The notes below the pieces were generated by a model. The model made no database searches. It had not been told where the DNA came from and saw nothing but the letters and a program-made list of their open reading frames with translations. Shown here in pieces: positions 17,465 to 26,044 of a DNA stretch of 45,262 bases. The stretch's first letter is position 1. Every line of letters begins with the position of its first letter. The translations under genes and the position numbers were made by a program. The DNA comes from Microcoleus sp. FACHB-831. GTDB taxonomy: Bacteria > Cyanobacteriota > Cyanobacteriia > Cyanobacteriales > FACHB-T130. The stretch covers positions 1 to 45,262 of the forward strand of contig NZ_JACJON010000013.1 in assembly GCF_014695585.1 (NCBI RefSeq). The letters run 5' to 3'.

Positions 17465-17986
17465 GGAATTATGCCCAAAGGGCAGAGACGCTTGTTTGCC
17501 AGCAGATTAATATAAGTGCGGCGAACGTGTGCGTTTAAACCTTTGGCTTCCTAGCGCGATCGCGCTAGGGGGTAGTCCTGCATAGTAATGCTAATCAAGT
17601 TTTTCATTCTCTAGATAAACTACCGTTATATTCATGGATAAAATACCAAATAGCTCCTATCCCTCTTATGTCACTCTCCGAAAACATTTGCCATTTCTGA
17701 ACTCTAGAGCCTTTGTATACGAAGCGATCGCCAGATTTTTTTCTAACAACAAATACAGCCGCCAAGTTTTTCTAATAGGATAGCTTGTATTGATTGGTTG
17801 ACAAGGCTTCTGGCGATTGCTTCTCCGGAGAGTGACAGAAAAGGGATATCACAATTTAACACAGATTCAGATAGCGCCATTTTTCTCTGAATCTGAGGCT
17901 AATTCCTGTTCTGAGGCTGAGGACTCCCAACGGGTTTATAAACTTCAAGCACAACTGGAACCCGATGCTGGTGTCATTGCTAAACA
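17465..17986. other. Intergenic stretch with two weak plus-strand frames
   Basis: Two short frames occur: 17634-17783, reading YVTLRKHLPF then FVYEAIARFF, and 17817-18011, reading VYKLQAQLEPDAGVIAKQF before it runs into the IS. Neither has a ribosome-binding site that convinces me nor a family I know. They could be the remains of a gene broken by the IS. On the far side of the IS a plus-strand frame from 19327 reads AIVQRSLEAVFWAYGWELE but continues through a terminator, so I do not annotate it as a gene. Confidence 0.4.
17550..17569. repeat. 20-bp perfect palindrome centred on HIP1
   Basis: CCTAGCGCGAT followed by CGCGCTAGG reads the same on both strands, with the HIP1 octamer in the middle. 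It lies 86 bases past the gamma-glutamyltransferase stop. No T-run follows, so I do not call it a terminator. Confidence 0.7.
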
Positions 17987-19318
17987 GTTCAGGGGGCGAC
18001 CAAGCCGCTAGAGCGGCTGTTCTATAAGGTTTATAGCTCTCAAACCTCGTTGATAAAATGACTTTTTATTGGCAATAAGACTGAGCATTTCCTCTACCCA
18101 TAACTGACAGGACTGGAAAGCAACTAACCAAGTTTCTCCATATAAACCAATCCAAAAGCTACTATGTCTTCGTCGGGTTCTATCTTTTTCTTTTTGACGA
18201 CAAACATATTGATGTTGTCCCTGTAGTTGAGTTCTTTTGCCTTGCAACCATGCGCTCGTCATTGCTAAAGCTATTAAAAGTATTAAATTAATTAATCGAG
18301 CAGGCGAAGCTTGGGAATCTTCGAGATTATATCCTCCAGTTTTACAATCCTTGAACATTGCTTAATAGCCATAACGTTGTTTATAGATATGAATAGCACT
18401 TTTTAAATCTGTTAGGTTAGTTAACAAATACCAAGGCTCTTTTTCTTGCTTACCTTTATACTTCCGCTTCCAATAAGCAGCCAAATTAAAACGATTAAAG
18501 CCTTTCTTTTGAGTTAAACTAATATGGGGGTAAAATATCCGAATGCCTGGTTGAATAGGAATACTGCTTAACGGTTGAAACTTTTGCCTTTTTTCTCGAA
18601 AAGTTGTGTCACATTTTTGACTTGTACAAAGCTAACGTGCTGGCGTTGCAACCATTGTGCTAGTTCGATGCTGTGAAACTCTCTATCTCCTACGATGACT
18701 AATTGATATTTGTTTAATAGCCGAATTACCGGACGTAATACTTGTTTTTGCTCTGCCAGGTTGCAGGCTCCCTTTTTGTCTAGCAATGTCCAAAATATGG
18801 GAAAAGCTCTTTTTTGATGAACGGCGCTAACCATTAAAACATTATTTGATTGCCATTGGGTTCTATCCAGTGCGATAATTAGTTGAGTTCCGGCTTTGAT
18901 TTGACGCTCAATAATCTCTCTAACTAAGGGAAACCATAGCGCCAGTATACTTAATGAACCCAAAGATAAAAAACGTTGAACATGACGGCGACGACTATTT
19001 TCTAATATGGGTAATGGCAGATTAGCTGCCAATCTTTCTATTCGTACCGTTTTCTGGGATTGTAACAACCATACCAGCATTTTTAAGGTAATTAATTGCG
19101 CTGGCTTGAGATATTTTTCCAGGTATTTTTGATAAAATGATGGCAACATTTTTGCTCTGGTCTTGTATTCATAGCGAGACCGTTCCTTTTTATCACAACT
19201 TGATAGTTTTTTCTCTATTTAAAGTCTGTTGTCAATAAGCAGACGATTTTTTGCTTGGCGCTAAAGCGCCAAAACCTTTGAACACCCAAGTTCAGGGGGC
19301 GACAAGCGCCCCCTGAAC
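17987..19318 (-). mobile_element. Decayed IS4-family insertion sequence, about 1.33 kb
   Basis: The ends are the 12-bp inverted repeats GTTCAGGGGGCG at 17987-17998 and its complement CGCCCCCTGAAC at 19307-19318. A second copy of the same 12 bases at 19290-19301 turns the right end into a hairpin. Another hairpin (TTGGCGCT-AA-AGCGCCAA) lies at 19255-19272. The single gene inside is broken twice. I find no clear target duplication, so the ends are plausible rather than proven. The total length fits IS4-type elements. Confidence 0.6.
18008..19149 (-). pseudogene. IS4-family DDE transposase, frameshifted and nonsense-mutated
   Basis: The first segment (19149-18568) begins MLPSFYQKYLEKYL and holds the first catalytic Asp (IIALDRTQW) and the second (VIVGDREFHS). 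After KGKSF the frame is lost by one base near 18577-18583, and the family sequence continues as QPLSSIPIQPGIRIFYP in another frame. That frame meets TAA at 18362-18364. The Y-2-R-3-E-6-K motif of IS4 transposases reads YKQR-YGY-stop-AMFKDCK, so the stop sits exactly at the catalytic Glu. The third segment (18358-18008) carries KTGGYNLE and the C-terminal helices. The protein cannot be functional without repair of both lesions. Confidence 0.88.
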
Positions 19319-19400
19319 AGACCCTGATGAGAAATCATAGGGCTATTGTGCAACGCTCTCTGGAGGCGGTTTTCTGGGCTTACGGCTGGGAACTAGAAAG

Positions 19401-19435
19401 AAAAACTCCCTCGGATAGTCCGGGGGAGTTTTTTT
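19401..19435. terminator. Strong bidirectional intrinsic terminator
   Basis: The stem CTCCCTCGGA pairs with TCCGGGGGAG (one T-G pair) around a TAG loop, with five As before and seven Ts after. It can stop transcription on both strands. No intact gene is next to it on the plus side. It may belong to the gene lost at the IS insertion, or to a small RNA that I cannot delimit. Confidence 0.8.
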
Positions 19436-19557
19436 GTGCGCGATCGCGTATTTCGCCTCTACGCTTTTAATTACTTTATGGAAACACTTTGTTTTAATAA
19501 AAATGTTTCCATAAAGTTACCTTTTTTGCATTATCGGGGAGCGATCGCGAAGAAAAT

Positions 19558-20169
19558 TTAGTCAAGCAACCAAGTATTAGTGGCAAAATCAACAGGCTCT
19601 TTAGGGAGAGGTGGAGCGTAATTTGGCAATTTCCCCGGTGATTTCCTGTACCCTGATGGTTGGATGTCTGACCTTTCTTTTTTCACAGCATTGGCTTCTT
19701 TGGCAGCATTGGCTTCTTTGGCACCATAGGCTTCTTTGGCACCATTGGCTTCTGCAATGAGCTTAGAGTTAGCTTCTGCAAGTTGCACGGCTGCTTTTTT
19801 TACTTGCTCAAGCTCTGCCTTGAGAGGTTTTGCTTGCTCAAGCTCTTTCTGAAGCTTCTTTACAAAAGTTTTTTGCTCATCCAACTCCGAGCGCAAGTCT
19901 GCAATTTGTTGCTGTAACAAGCTTTCCTTTTGGCTTCCTTGTTCGAGGGCAGCTTTCAACTCCGTTACAGTTGCTTCTAACTCAGCCTTAGTGGGGCTTT
20001 TGCTACTAGCAGTAGGTTTTTCGGTTGCATTTATTGGTAATTCGTTAGCTGGTTCAGCATCTTCTTCTAGAACTTCCTGGGCGACGACTTCTATAACAGG
20101 CGTACCATCTGAATCTGGTAAGTTTTGTGCTTCTTGGTGTATTAAGTCTGAGATACGTTTTTTAGCCAT
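19558..20169 (-). CDS. Coiled-coil partner protein of ParA
   Basis: The protein (203 aa from ATG 20169) starts MAKKRISDLIHQEAQ. It has an acidic stretch, then a long heptad-rich helix at about 70-150 (AELEATVTELKAALEQ, LQQQIADLRSELDEQ), an Ala/Asn/Lys-rich degenerate repeat (KEANAAKEANAVKKE), and a conserved-looking tail ending TNTWLLD. It resembles no ParB: there is no HTH or CTPase motif. I choose 20169 over 20181 because a GGAGG lies five bases upstream and because the ATG overlaps the ParA stop (TAATG), which implies translational coupling. A role as DNA or cargo adaptor for ParA is inferred from that coupling. Confidence 0.8.
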   Translation of the reverse strand: MAKKRISDLIHQEAQNLPDSDGTPVIEVVAQEVLEEDAEPANELPINATEKPTASSKSPTKAELEATVTELKAALEQGSQKESLLQQQIADLRSELDEQKTFVKKLQKELEQAKPLKAELEQVKKAAVQLAEANSKLIAEANGAKEAYGAKEANAAKEANAVKKERSDIQPSGYRKSPGKLPNYAPPLPKEPVDFATNTWLLD

Positions 20170-20804
20170 TATTGCCTCCAATCACGCTGTAATTCATCAG
20201 CCACGCGGCGGTAGTCTGCCTCAGCCTCCCGCGCATTCTTACCTCGCATATGAGTAACGGGAACACCATCAAGAGCCGCTCGTTCGTGGGCTTTGTAGGC
20301 ACGAATAAACGCATGACAGGCGGGTATTCCTAACTCCATGAGCGTGTTTTGCGCCTCCAGTGCTTCCCCCAGACTCCGCGAATCAACCTTAGTCAGAAGC
20401 ACCCGATGGGGGGTTCCTACGGGGGTGACGGCTTCGCGTACTGTCTCAATGAGGACAGCCAGATCCATCGGCGCACATGGCGTGGGCAAAACCAGATAAT
20501 CAGCGATCGCCACTACCGCCGCTAATGCTTCGGATCGGAGCGCCGGAGGCGTATCTACCACTACTAAATCGTAACCTTCTATCTTGCGTAAACGACCTAA
20601 AAGTTTTGGATCTGTCTCTTTAGCTAGATCGAAGGGCATTTCACCCCGCGAAGCCCACCAAGACAAACTACCTTGACTATCTGCATCTACAGCTAAAACT
20701 TTGTATTTTTGTGAAAATATAGCCGATAATCCCATAGCTGTTGTGGTTTTCCCAACTCCACCTTTTCCATTAGTCACAACAACTATTTTTGGTGACGATG
20801 ACAT
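20169..20804 (-). CDS. ParA-family partition ATPase
   Basis: The 211-residue protein is a small ParA/MinD-type ATPase without an N-terminal HTH. It shows the deviant Walker A with the signature lysine (K14-G-G-V-G-K-T-T), Walker A' VLAVDADSQGSLSWW and Walker B VVVDTPP. Such ATPases form nucleoid-bound gradients that position plasmids, chromosomal origins or protein cargo. The signature lysine separates it from carboxysome McdA, which lacks it as I recall. It is cotranscribed with the coiled-coil gene 19558-20169. No parS-like array or parB is visible within the window, so the cargo is unknown. Confidence 0.92.
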   Translation of the reverse strand: MSSSPKIVVVTNGKGGVGKTTTAMGLSAIFSQKYKVLAVDADSQGSLSWWASRGEMPFDLAKETDPKLLGRLRKIEGYDLVVVDTPPALRSEALAAVVAIADYLVLPTPCAPMDLAVLIETVREAVTPVGTPHRVLLTKVDSRSLGEALEAQNTLMELGIPACHAFIRAYKAHERAALDGVPVTHMRGKNAREAEADYRRVADELQRDWRQ

Positions 20805-20911
20805 TTAAAATCTTCCTCTAAATTGCTGACGATGACAAAAATATACAGCTTTACGCGAACCGCGAGGGGTGGACGGCGATCGCAGGTATGGTATCTTTGG
20901 CGCGGTTAGCC

Positions 20912-20946
20912 AAAAAAATAGGCTGGCTCTAAGCCAGCCTATTTTT
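20912..20946 (-). terminator. Intrinsic terminator of the seven-repeat membrane protein gene
   Basis: On the minus strand AATAGGCTGGC pairs with GCCAGCCTATT around a short loop and is followed by seven Ts. It starts about 30 bases past the stop of the gene at 20976-24065 and separates it from the ParA pair. The complementary A and T tracts make it potentially bidirectional. Confidence 0.88.
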
Positions 20947-20975
20947 AGAAGAGATTAATTAGAACGTTCTTAAAC

Positions 20976-23900
20976 CTAGAACCCTCCAGTTATCCCGCTT
21001 ATTCCAGATACAGCTATTGCACCTGCGATCGCAGAAGCTGCAACAGATGTCAAAGCCGTCCCAAATATCCACCACGCAGCTGTAGCAGCAGATTTGCGAG
21101 TTTCTTCGGCTTGCTTCTTAGCGTTGCGCTTGATATCTTTGATGCGTTGTTTAGCTTGCTCTTGGAGGCGTTCTGCTCGGTTCATCACGCTATCACGCGC
21201 CGCTTCAATTTGGTCGATGATGCGGTTAGCATCAGCTTCAGAAATATCCTTGCGAGAACTGAGAACGGCGACTAAAGTATCGCGATCGAAATGGCTCAGA
21301 CGCTCTTTTAATGCCTCGCCTCCTGCTTGGGGATCGTCAAACAGTTTGCGGAAGTCGCGCTTGATACCTTCATAGTTGAGTTCGGGACGCTCAAGCGAGT
21401 TGAGGTAGTTTTCAATGGTAGCATTAATGCTATCATTCACCGATTTAACGCGGTTCTTAACGTTCTCAACTTGTTCAACTAATTGGTTGCGAACAGATTC
21501 TATTTGATCTGCAATGTGATTGGCTTCCTCTTCGCTGATATCTTCACGTTGCGATAGGAACGATACCAAAGTAGAACGATCGAATTGCTTCAGGCGATCG
21601 CCCAAACTACCAAACCCAGCTCGCGGATCTTTGAACAACAATTGCAGATCGCGTTTGATGGCGTCTGGATTGAGTTCTTCTTTGTTTGTATTCCGCAAAT
21701 AGCTTTCCAGATTTGCTTGCAAATCCTGTACCTTATCTTTAGCACGACTTGCCAAGCGGCGGGGTGCTTTGATAACGCTGCTAATATTCTCCTGGACGGA
21801 ATCGACAATCTTATTGACTTGTTCTTCGCTCAAGTCTTGGCGTTGACTTAACAGTTTCACCAAAGTTTCGCGATCTACTTGAGAGAGCCGCTGTCTTAGC
21901 GCCAACGCGCCTTCTTTGGGGTCGTCAAATAGTTTAGCGAAATCGCGCTGAATGCCTTCTGGATTGAGTTCTTCCAGGTTGGTATTCCGCAGATACTCAC
22001 CAATTGTCGTCGTAACTTTTTCGTACTGTTCCTTAGCTTTATCCGCAACTTGTTGCGGCGCTTGCATGATGTTATCGCGGACTGATTCAATCTGAGAGAT
22101 TGTTTGATTAATCTGTTCCTCACTCAAATCGCCGCGTGCAGTTAGCAGTTGCACTAAGGTATCGCGATCTACTTGAGATAGGCGATCGCGCAACACTGTT
22201 AATCCGGCTTGAGGATCGTCTATGAGGGTTTGAAAATCGCGCTTAATACCTTCGGGATTCAGTTCTTCTTTGTTGGTATCGCGCAGATAAGCTTCTACTT
22301 TTTGCCGCAGTTCTTGTGTTTTGGATTTGGCTTGTTCTTGGAGTTCCTGAGCCTGCGACAAGACGCGATCGCGGGTTTCCTCTAGCTTACCAATCAGTTG
22401 ATCTGCTTCTTCTGGGCTAAAGTCTTCGCGCTGTCCTAGCACTTGCACCAAGCTATCGCGGTCAAATTGAGATATGCGATCGCGCAAGGCTTCAAACCCA
22501 GCTTCCCGATCTTCCAAAAGTGTTTTAAAATCGCGCTCGATCCCTTCTGGATTGAGTTCCTCTTTCCCAGTCGAACGCAAGTAATTTTCAATTCGGCTGC
22601 GTAAATCTTGCGATTTTTCTTGAGATTCTGCACCACCGACAGTTTCCAAAATCTCTGTGCGAATACCTTCTAACTGATCGGCAATTTCATTCACCCGCTC
22701 TTCAGAAAAATCACCCCGCTTGTTAAGCAATTGCACGAAAGAATCGCGATTCACTTGCTCTAATAGCGGTCGAACGAAGCCTGGTGCAGCTTCAGGATCG
22801 TAGATAACATCTTTGAATTCCTGCTTGATAGTTTCGCGGTTCAAGTGCCAAGGTTGCGAATTTTGCAGGTAATTTTCTACATCTGACAAAATGGGGTTAG
22901 ACTGTAGCGAAGGCAAATTCTCGACAACTTTACTGCCCAGTTGTTTCAGCTGACCGGAAACTTTTTCAACATCTACATCTGAGAGATTTACATTCTTCAG
23001 CGCCGATCCCACCAAGGCAGTAGTACCGTACTGCATTGCCCGTTCCATCAGTCCAGGCTGCTTGTCGCGTTCGCCGGATTCTCCCCTTGTTTCATCTAGC
23101 TGCTTGCCTAAGCTAGCGATGATTTCTTGTGGTTGAGCAGCGTCTACATTATCGCGCCCTTCAGCCATTACTTGCTGCGGTTGCTTATTAACTACTTGCT
23201 TCCACGCGCCTTCTAGTTGATCGACAACACGATCGATATCTTGTTTCGAGAAATCTGTGCGGCGGCTAACTAAATCAACAAAAGTTTGACGGTTAATGTT
23301 GCTGAGAATATCGCTGCCAGCGAGAGCTTTTACATCTGGCTCGTTGAGTAACTTTTCAAAGTTACCGCGAATATCTTTTAGGTCTAATTTCGGCAGTTGC
23401 AAATTGCCTACATAGTCCTCTACTGTATCCCGAATGCTGCTGGGGTCTAAACCAGAAGTCAATTCGCGACGAACTGCGGCGACCGATGCCTCTACGGTAT
23501 TAACAATTTGGGCATTTGCAGCATTAGCGCCAAGGGCTGCGCCAGCTGTAGCCATAACACCTTGCATACCTGAAGTGGCGGTTTTGATTGCCGAACCAAT
23601 GAACGAACCTACTGCATTAGAACCCGCCCACGCTAGCAACAAGAAGAAGGCTGACCAGATCGTTACGCCAATAATTGCGCCTAATCCTGGACTGCTAATT
23701 AGGCTAAGTTTTACGGCTAGAAAACAAGCGATGGACAAGGCTATGTTGACTGTAAATATAGTCCAAAGCCCGACTTTTGCTTCAATTTTGCGAACTTTCT
23801 TGCCCCAGGTGACAGACTCATCGTCATCATCAACATCAGCTTCTAATACATCATCTCCGGCTGAAATTCCGGCGGCAATTGATAAGTTGGTTAGTAGTAG

Positions 23901-24065
23901 TTGAAAGGCGAAAGCCATCACCACGCCCGCGACTAAGGCTACAAAAAATTGCGGGCCAGAAAAGATAAGTGCTGCTTCTTCTGGATTTATCTGGCTTTCT
24001 GGAAATTGTGCCATCCAGAATTGCTTGCTGGACAATTCCAGCGTAAATAACGCATTGTAAAACAT
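20976..24065 (-). CDS. Multi-pass membrane protein with seven ~100-residue repeats
   Basis: I recognise no named family in these 1029 residues. Three membrane segments lie at about 38-60, 98-121 and 126-148, with an acidic loop (DVDDDDES) between the first two. A Gly/Ala-rich C-terminal hydrophobic region covers about 997-1025. Between them are seven repeats with a consensus like YLRNTNKEELNPEGI, KRDF, DDPxAG, LRxRLSQxDRDTLVxLLSQR and DLSEEQVNxIxDQ(V/I)E. The ELNPEG word recurs near residues 502, 602, 702, 802 and 895, so the last copies have a period close to 100; the first two, near 215 and 385, are diverged. Amphipathic linkers between repeats (RLQEQAKQRIKD) suggest long helices. It could be a membrane-anchored scaffold or tether. 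Its own terminator separates it from ParA. Confidence 0.88.
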   Translation of the reverse strand: MFYNALFTLELSSKQFWMAQFPESQINPEEAALIFSGPQFFVALVAGVVMAFAFQLLLTNLSIAAGISAGDDVLEADVDDDDESVTWGKKVRKIEAKVGLWTIFTVNIALSIACFLAVKLSLISSPGLGAIIGVTIWSAFFLLLAWAGSNAVGSFIGSAIKTATSGMQGVMATAGAALGANAANAQIVNTVEASVAAVRRELTSGLDPSSIRDTVEDYVGNLQLPKLDLKDIRGNFEKLLNEPDVKALAGSDILSNINRQTFVDLVSRRTDFSKQDIDRVVDQLEGAWKQVVNKQPQQVMAEGRDNVDAAQPQEIIASLGKQLDETRGESGERDKQPGLMERAMQYGTTALVGSALKNVNLSDVDVEKVSGQLKQLGSKVVENLPSLQSNPILSDVENYLQNSQPWHLNRETIKQEFKDVIYDPEAAPGFVRPLLEQVNRDSFVQLLNKRGDFSEERVNEIADQLEGIRTEILETVGGAESQEKSQDLRSRIENYLRSTGKEELNPEGIERDFKTLLEDREAGFEALRDRISQFDRDSLVQVLGQREDFSPEEADQLIGKLEETRDRVLSQAQELQEQAKSKTQELRQKVEAYLRDTNKEELNPEGIKRDFQTLIDDPQAGLTVLRDRLSQVDRDTLVQLLTARGDLSEEQINQTISQIESVRDNIMQAPQQVADKAKEQYEKVTTTIGEYLRNTNLEELNPEGIQRDFAKLFDDPKEGALALRQRLSQVDRETLVKLLSQRQDLSEEQVNKIVDSVQENISSVIKAPRRLASRAKDKVQDLQANLESYLRNTNKEELNPDAIKRDLQLLFKDPRAGFGSLGDRLKQFDRSTLVSFLSQREDISEEEANHIADQIESVRNQLVEQVENVKNRVKSVNDSINATIENYLNSLERPELNYEGIKRDFRKLFDDPQAGGEALKERLSHFDRDTLVAVLSSRKDISEADANRIIDQIEAARDSVMNRAERLQEQAKQRIKDIKRNAKKQAEETRKSAATAAWWIFGTALTSVAASAIAGAIAVSGISGITGGF

Positions 24066-24771
24066 GAGATCTTCCTCTTCAATGCTTAAATCAACACAAA
24101 TGAGAGGCCGCGATTTGCCGATCGTATGGATGCGCGATCGCCAAGTTTTTTAGCCAAGCAATCTCTGCCAATGAGATTGTTGTACTTGGGTAGCATTTGG
24201 CTGGCGCTAAATTTGCAAATCGCCCTGACAGAAGCGTTGAACCGAACTTGGATATAATTACGAACTCGGTTCTATAATCTGTCTTGCTGTATACTTATTT
24301 TCTTAATTAAAGGCAGTAACTAAATCCCTCGAAAGTCTGAAAATAAAGCCCCTAGCAGAGCAAATCTCTCTAAAGATATATTCGTAAAACTTAATTTTTC
24401 GTCAACCTAAGTTGATGCTGGCGATCGCACCATGCAGTTAAGTTAGGCAATTTGCATATATACAAATTATTCGCCACTCCACATTGTTGCCATCTACTGC
24501 CTAACCAACAAGTACAGCGATGACAAGAATAATAAATAAAGACAATCAACAATAATAATTAAATCAAGGCAAGAGCGTTAGCCGAGCTTCACTACCGCTC
24601 CTGCCAAACCTGCTCAAAATACCGAAGGGGCGATGTTTGCAATCGCCCCGATATCTAACCGCCGCTACGCGATGCTGCTAGCGCAGCCGCTTTGCTACGC
24701 ACTTTCCCTAAATAACTGGGTGCGATTTGCTTAGCGCAACGCTGAAGGGCGCGATCGCGCGATTGCTTAAC
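24066..24771. other. 706-bp intergenic region, no gene supported
   Basis: Nothing coding is convincing here. The stretch nearest the membrane-protein gene probably holds its promoter (a minus-strand TTATAG at about 24270 is a -10 candidate). A perfect 8-bp hairpin, GGGGCGAT...ATCGCCCC, lies at 24628-24651. Next to it at 24660-24765 are degenerate GCTACGC/GCGTAGC-like words and a HIP1 site, a typical cyanobacterial repetitive patch. Confidence 0.5.
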
Positions 24772-24966
24772 TTAATAGCTGTGTTCGACAATCACTTTAT
24801 CGTTCTCAGGCTCCGAAAACTTCTGATTTAGCGAAGCGTCGCGGATGACTTGCCACAGTGAAAGCAGTTCCTCACCCCTTAAATCGCTCGATAGGTATTT
24901 CTGAATAATTTGATCCAGTTCTTGCAAAGTGCTGGGAAGCGTAACCGAGCTGGTAACTTCTGACAT
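24772..24966 (-). CDS. Small hypothetical protein
   Basis: This is a 64-residue acidic protein starting MSEVTSSVTLPSTLQELDQI and ending EHSY. The frame is open further upstream, but ATG 24966 has GAGG eight bases ahead and a natural N-terminus. Two predicted helices (LQELDQIIQKYLS and GEELLSLWQVIRDAS) are the only visible structure. There is no signal peptide or Cys cluster. I do not recognise the family. Confidence 0.55.
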   Translation of the reverse strand: MSEVTSSVTLPSTLQELDQIIQKYLSSDLRGEELLSLWQVIRDASLNQKFSEPENDKVIVEHSY

Positions 24967-25198
24967 AAGGCAACCTCGTGCAGACAGGATTGATGCGCGG
25001 TAAGACCGTACTACTCCCATTGTAATTAAATTTAAAATTAGACTGTATCAAAAGCAACAATTTTTAGTGATAATTAAGGATATACAGCATAAAAAAATTT
25101 TCGTCTGTAGCGATCGCTGCTATTCCTAGAGTGGTAGCTAATTGGCTGGCGATCGCAGACCCAAAACCCACAATTTTGGGCGGATCTGCGTTGCGTAA

Positions 25199-25906
25199 TT
25201 AGTGCGCGTAGGACGAAGTACGAGCCGCAGGCATCGCCTTAATACGCTTGATACACTCAGGACTATCATTATTTCGCTTATTCACCAGCGTGCTAACAGC
25301 ATAAACTGTCATCTCTTCTGCTAAATAAGGGCGCAACAAAGACTGCACGTAATCGGACTTTTGCACCTGGGGATCTAGCCACACATCGTAGTCTTTTGCA
25401 TCAATAATCACAGGCATTCTGTCGTGGATGGGGCGCATTATTTCATTCGGTTCAGTAGTTAAAATAGTGCAAGACTGAATCTCTTCACCCTCTGCATCTT
25501 GCCAACGCTCCCACAACCCAGCAAAAGCAAAAGGTTCCCCATCTCGCACGCGGAAATAAAACGGCTGTTTCTTCTTTTCTTGTTGCTGCCATTCATAAAA
25601 ACCATCAGTCAACACCAAACAACGCCGCTGCTTGAAAGCAGAGCGAAAAGATGGTTTTTCTGCCACTGTTTCGGCTCTGGCATTAATTAACCGCGCCCCC
25701 ATTTTTGCATCTTTTGCCCAACTAGGAATTAACCCCCAATGCAACATCTTAAACTGCCTGTTTGCATCGTCCTTTGTCTGTAAAATTGTTGCTACTGGCT
25801 GCGTCGGCGCGATGTTATATCTTGGTGTCAGCGAAGCAACATTATCTACCTGAAACGCTTGGGCTATTTTCTTCGCTGTCTGACTCTGAGTAAATCTTCC
25901 ACACAT
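25199..25906 (-). CDS. SRAP-domain protein (YedK/HMCES-like)
   Basis: This 235-residue SOS-response-associated peptidase family protein should protect abasic sites in single-stranded DNA by forming a thiazolidine crosslink through its N-terminal cysteine. The key residues are present: C2 (exposed after removal of Met1, MCGRFTQ), N75 (LINARAET), E105 (DGFYEWQ) and H161 (PIHDRMPVI). The length is normal. No lexA or imuB-type gene adjoins it, and I see no obvious LexA box. Confidence 0.95.
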   Translation of the reverse strand: MCGRFTQSQTAKKIAQAFQVDNVASLTPRYNIAPTQPVATILQTKDDANRQFKMLHWGLIPSWAKDAKMGARLINARAETVAEKPSFRSAFKQRRCLVLTDGFYEWQQQEKKKQPFYFRVRDGEPFAFAGLWERWQDAEGEEIQSCTILTTEPNEIMRPIHDRMPVIIDAKDYDVWLDPQVQKSDYVQSLLRPYLAEEMTVYAVSTLVNKRNNDSPECIKRIKAMPAARTSSYAH

Positions 25907-26044
25907 AGTTTTGTCCTCACTTACGCAAATTAAAATGCTTTTACCAACTTTTTAAATATGTTGGCCAATTTAAACACAAGATTTTTACCCCTTACTTAGC
26001 AACTAAAGAGGTTTTGGGTTGTTTTTTGATTTATGCGGGCATAC

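Noticed and set aside
19327-19482. Plus-strand frame reading MRNHRAIVQRSLEAVFWAYG
   Set aside because: It runs through a strong terminator and has no ribosome-binding site; at most it is a remnant of the gene cut by the IS.
19558-20804. Carboxysome-positioning McdAB system
   Set aside because: The ParA has the signature Walker A lysine, and the partner is much more coiled-coil than McdB; no carboxysome genes are nearby.
21094-23904. Plus-strand frames within the seven-repeat protein gene
   Set aside because: They recur with the 300-bp repeat period and are antisense or out-of-frame shadows.
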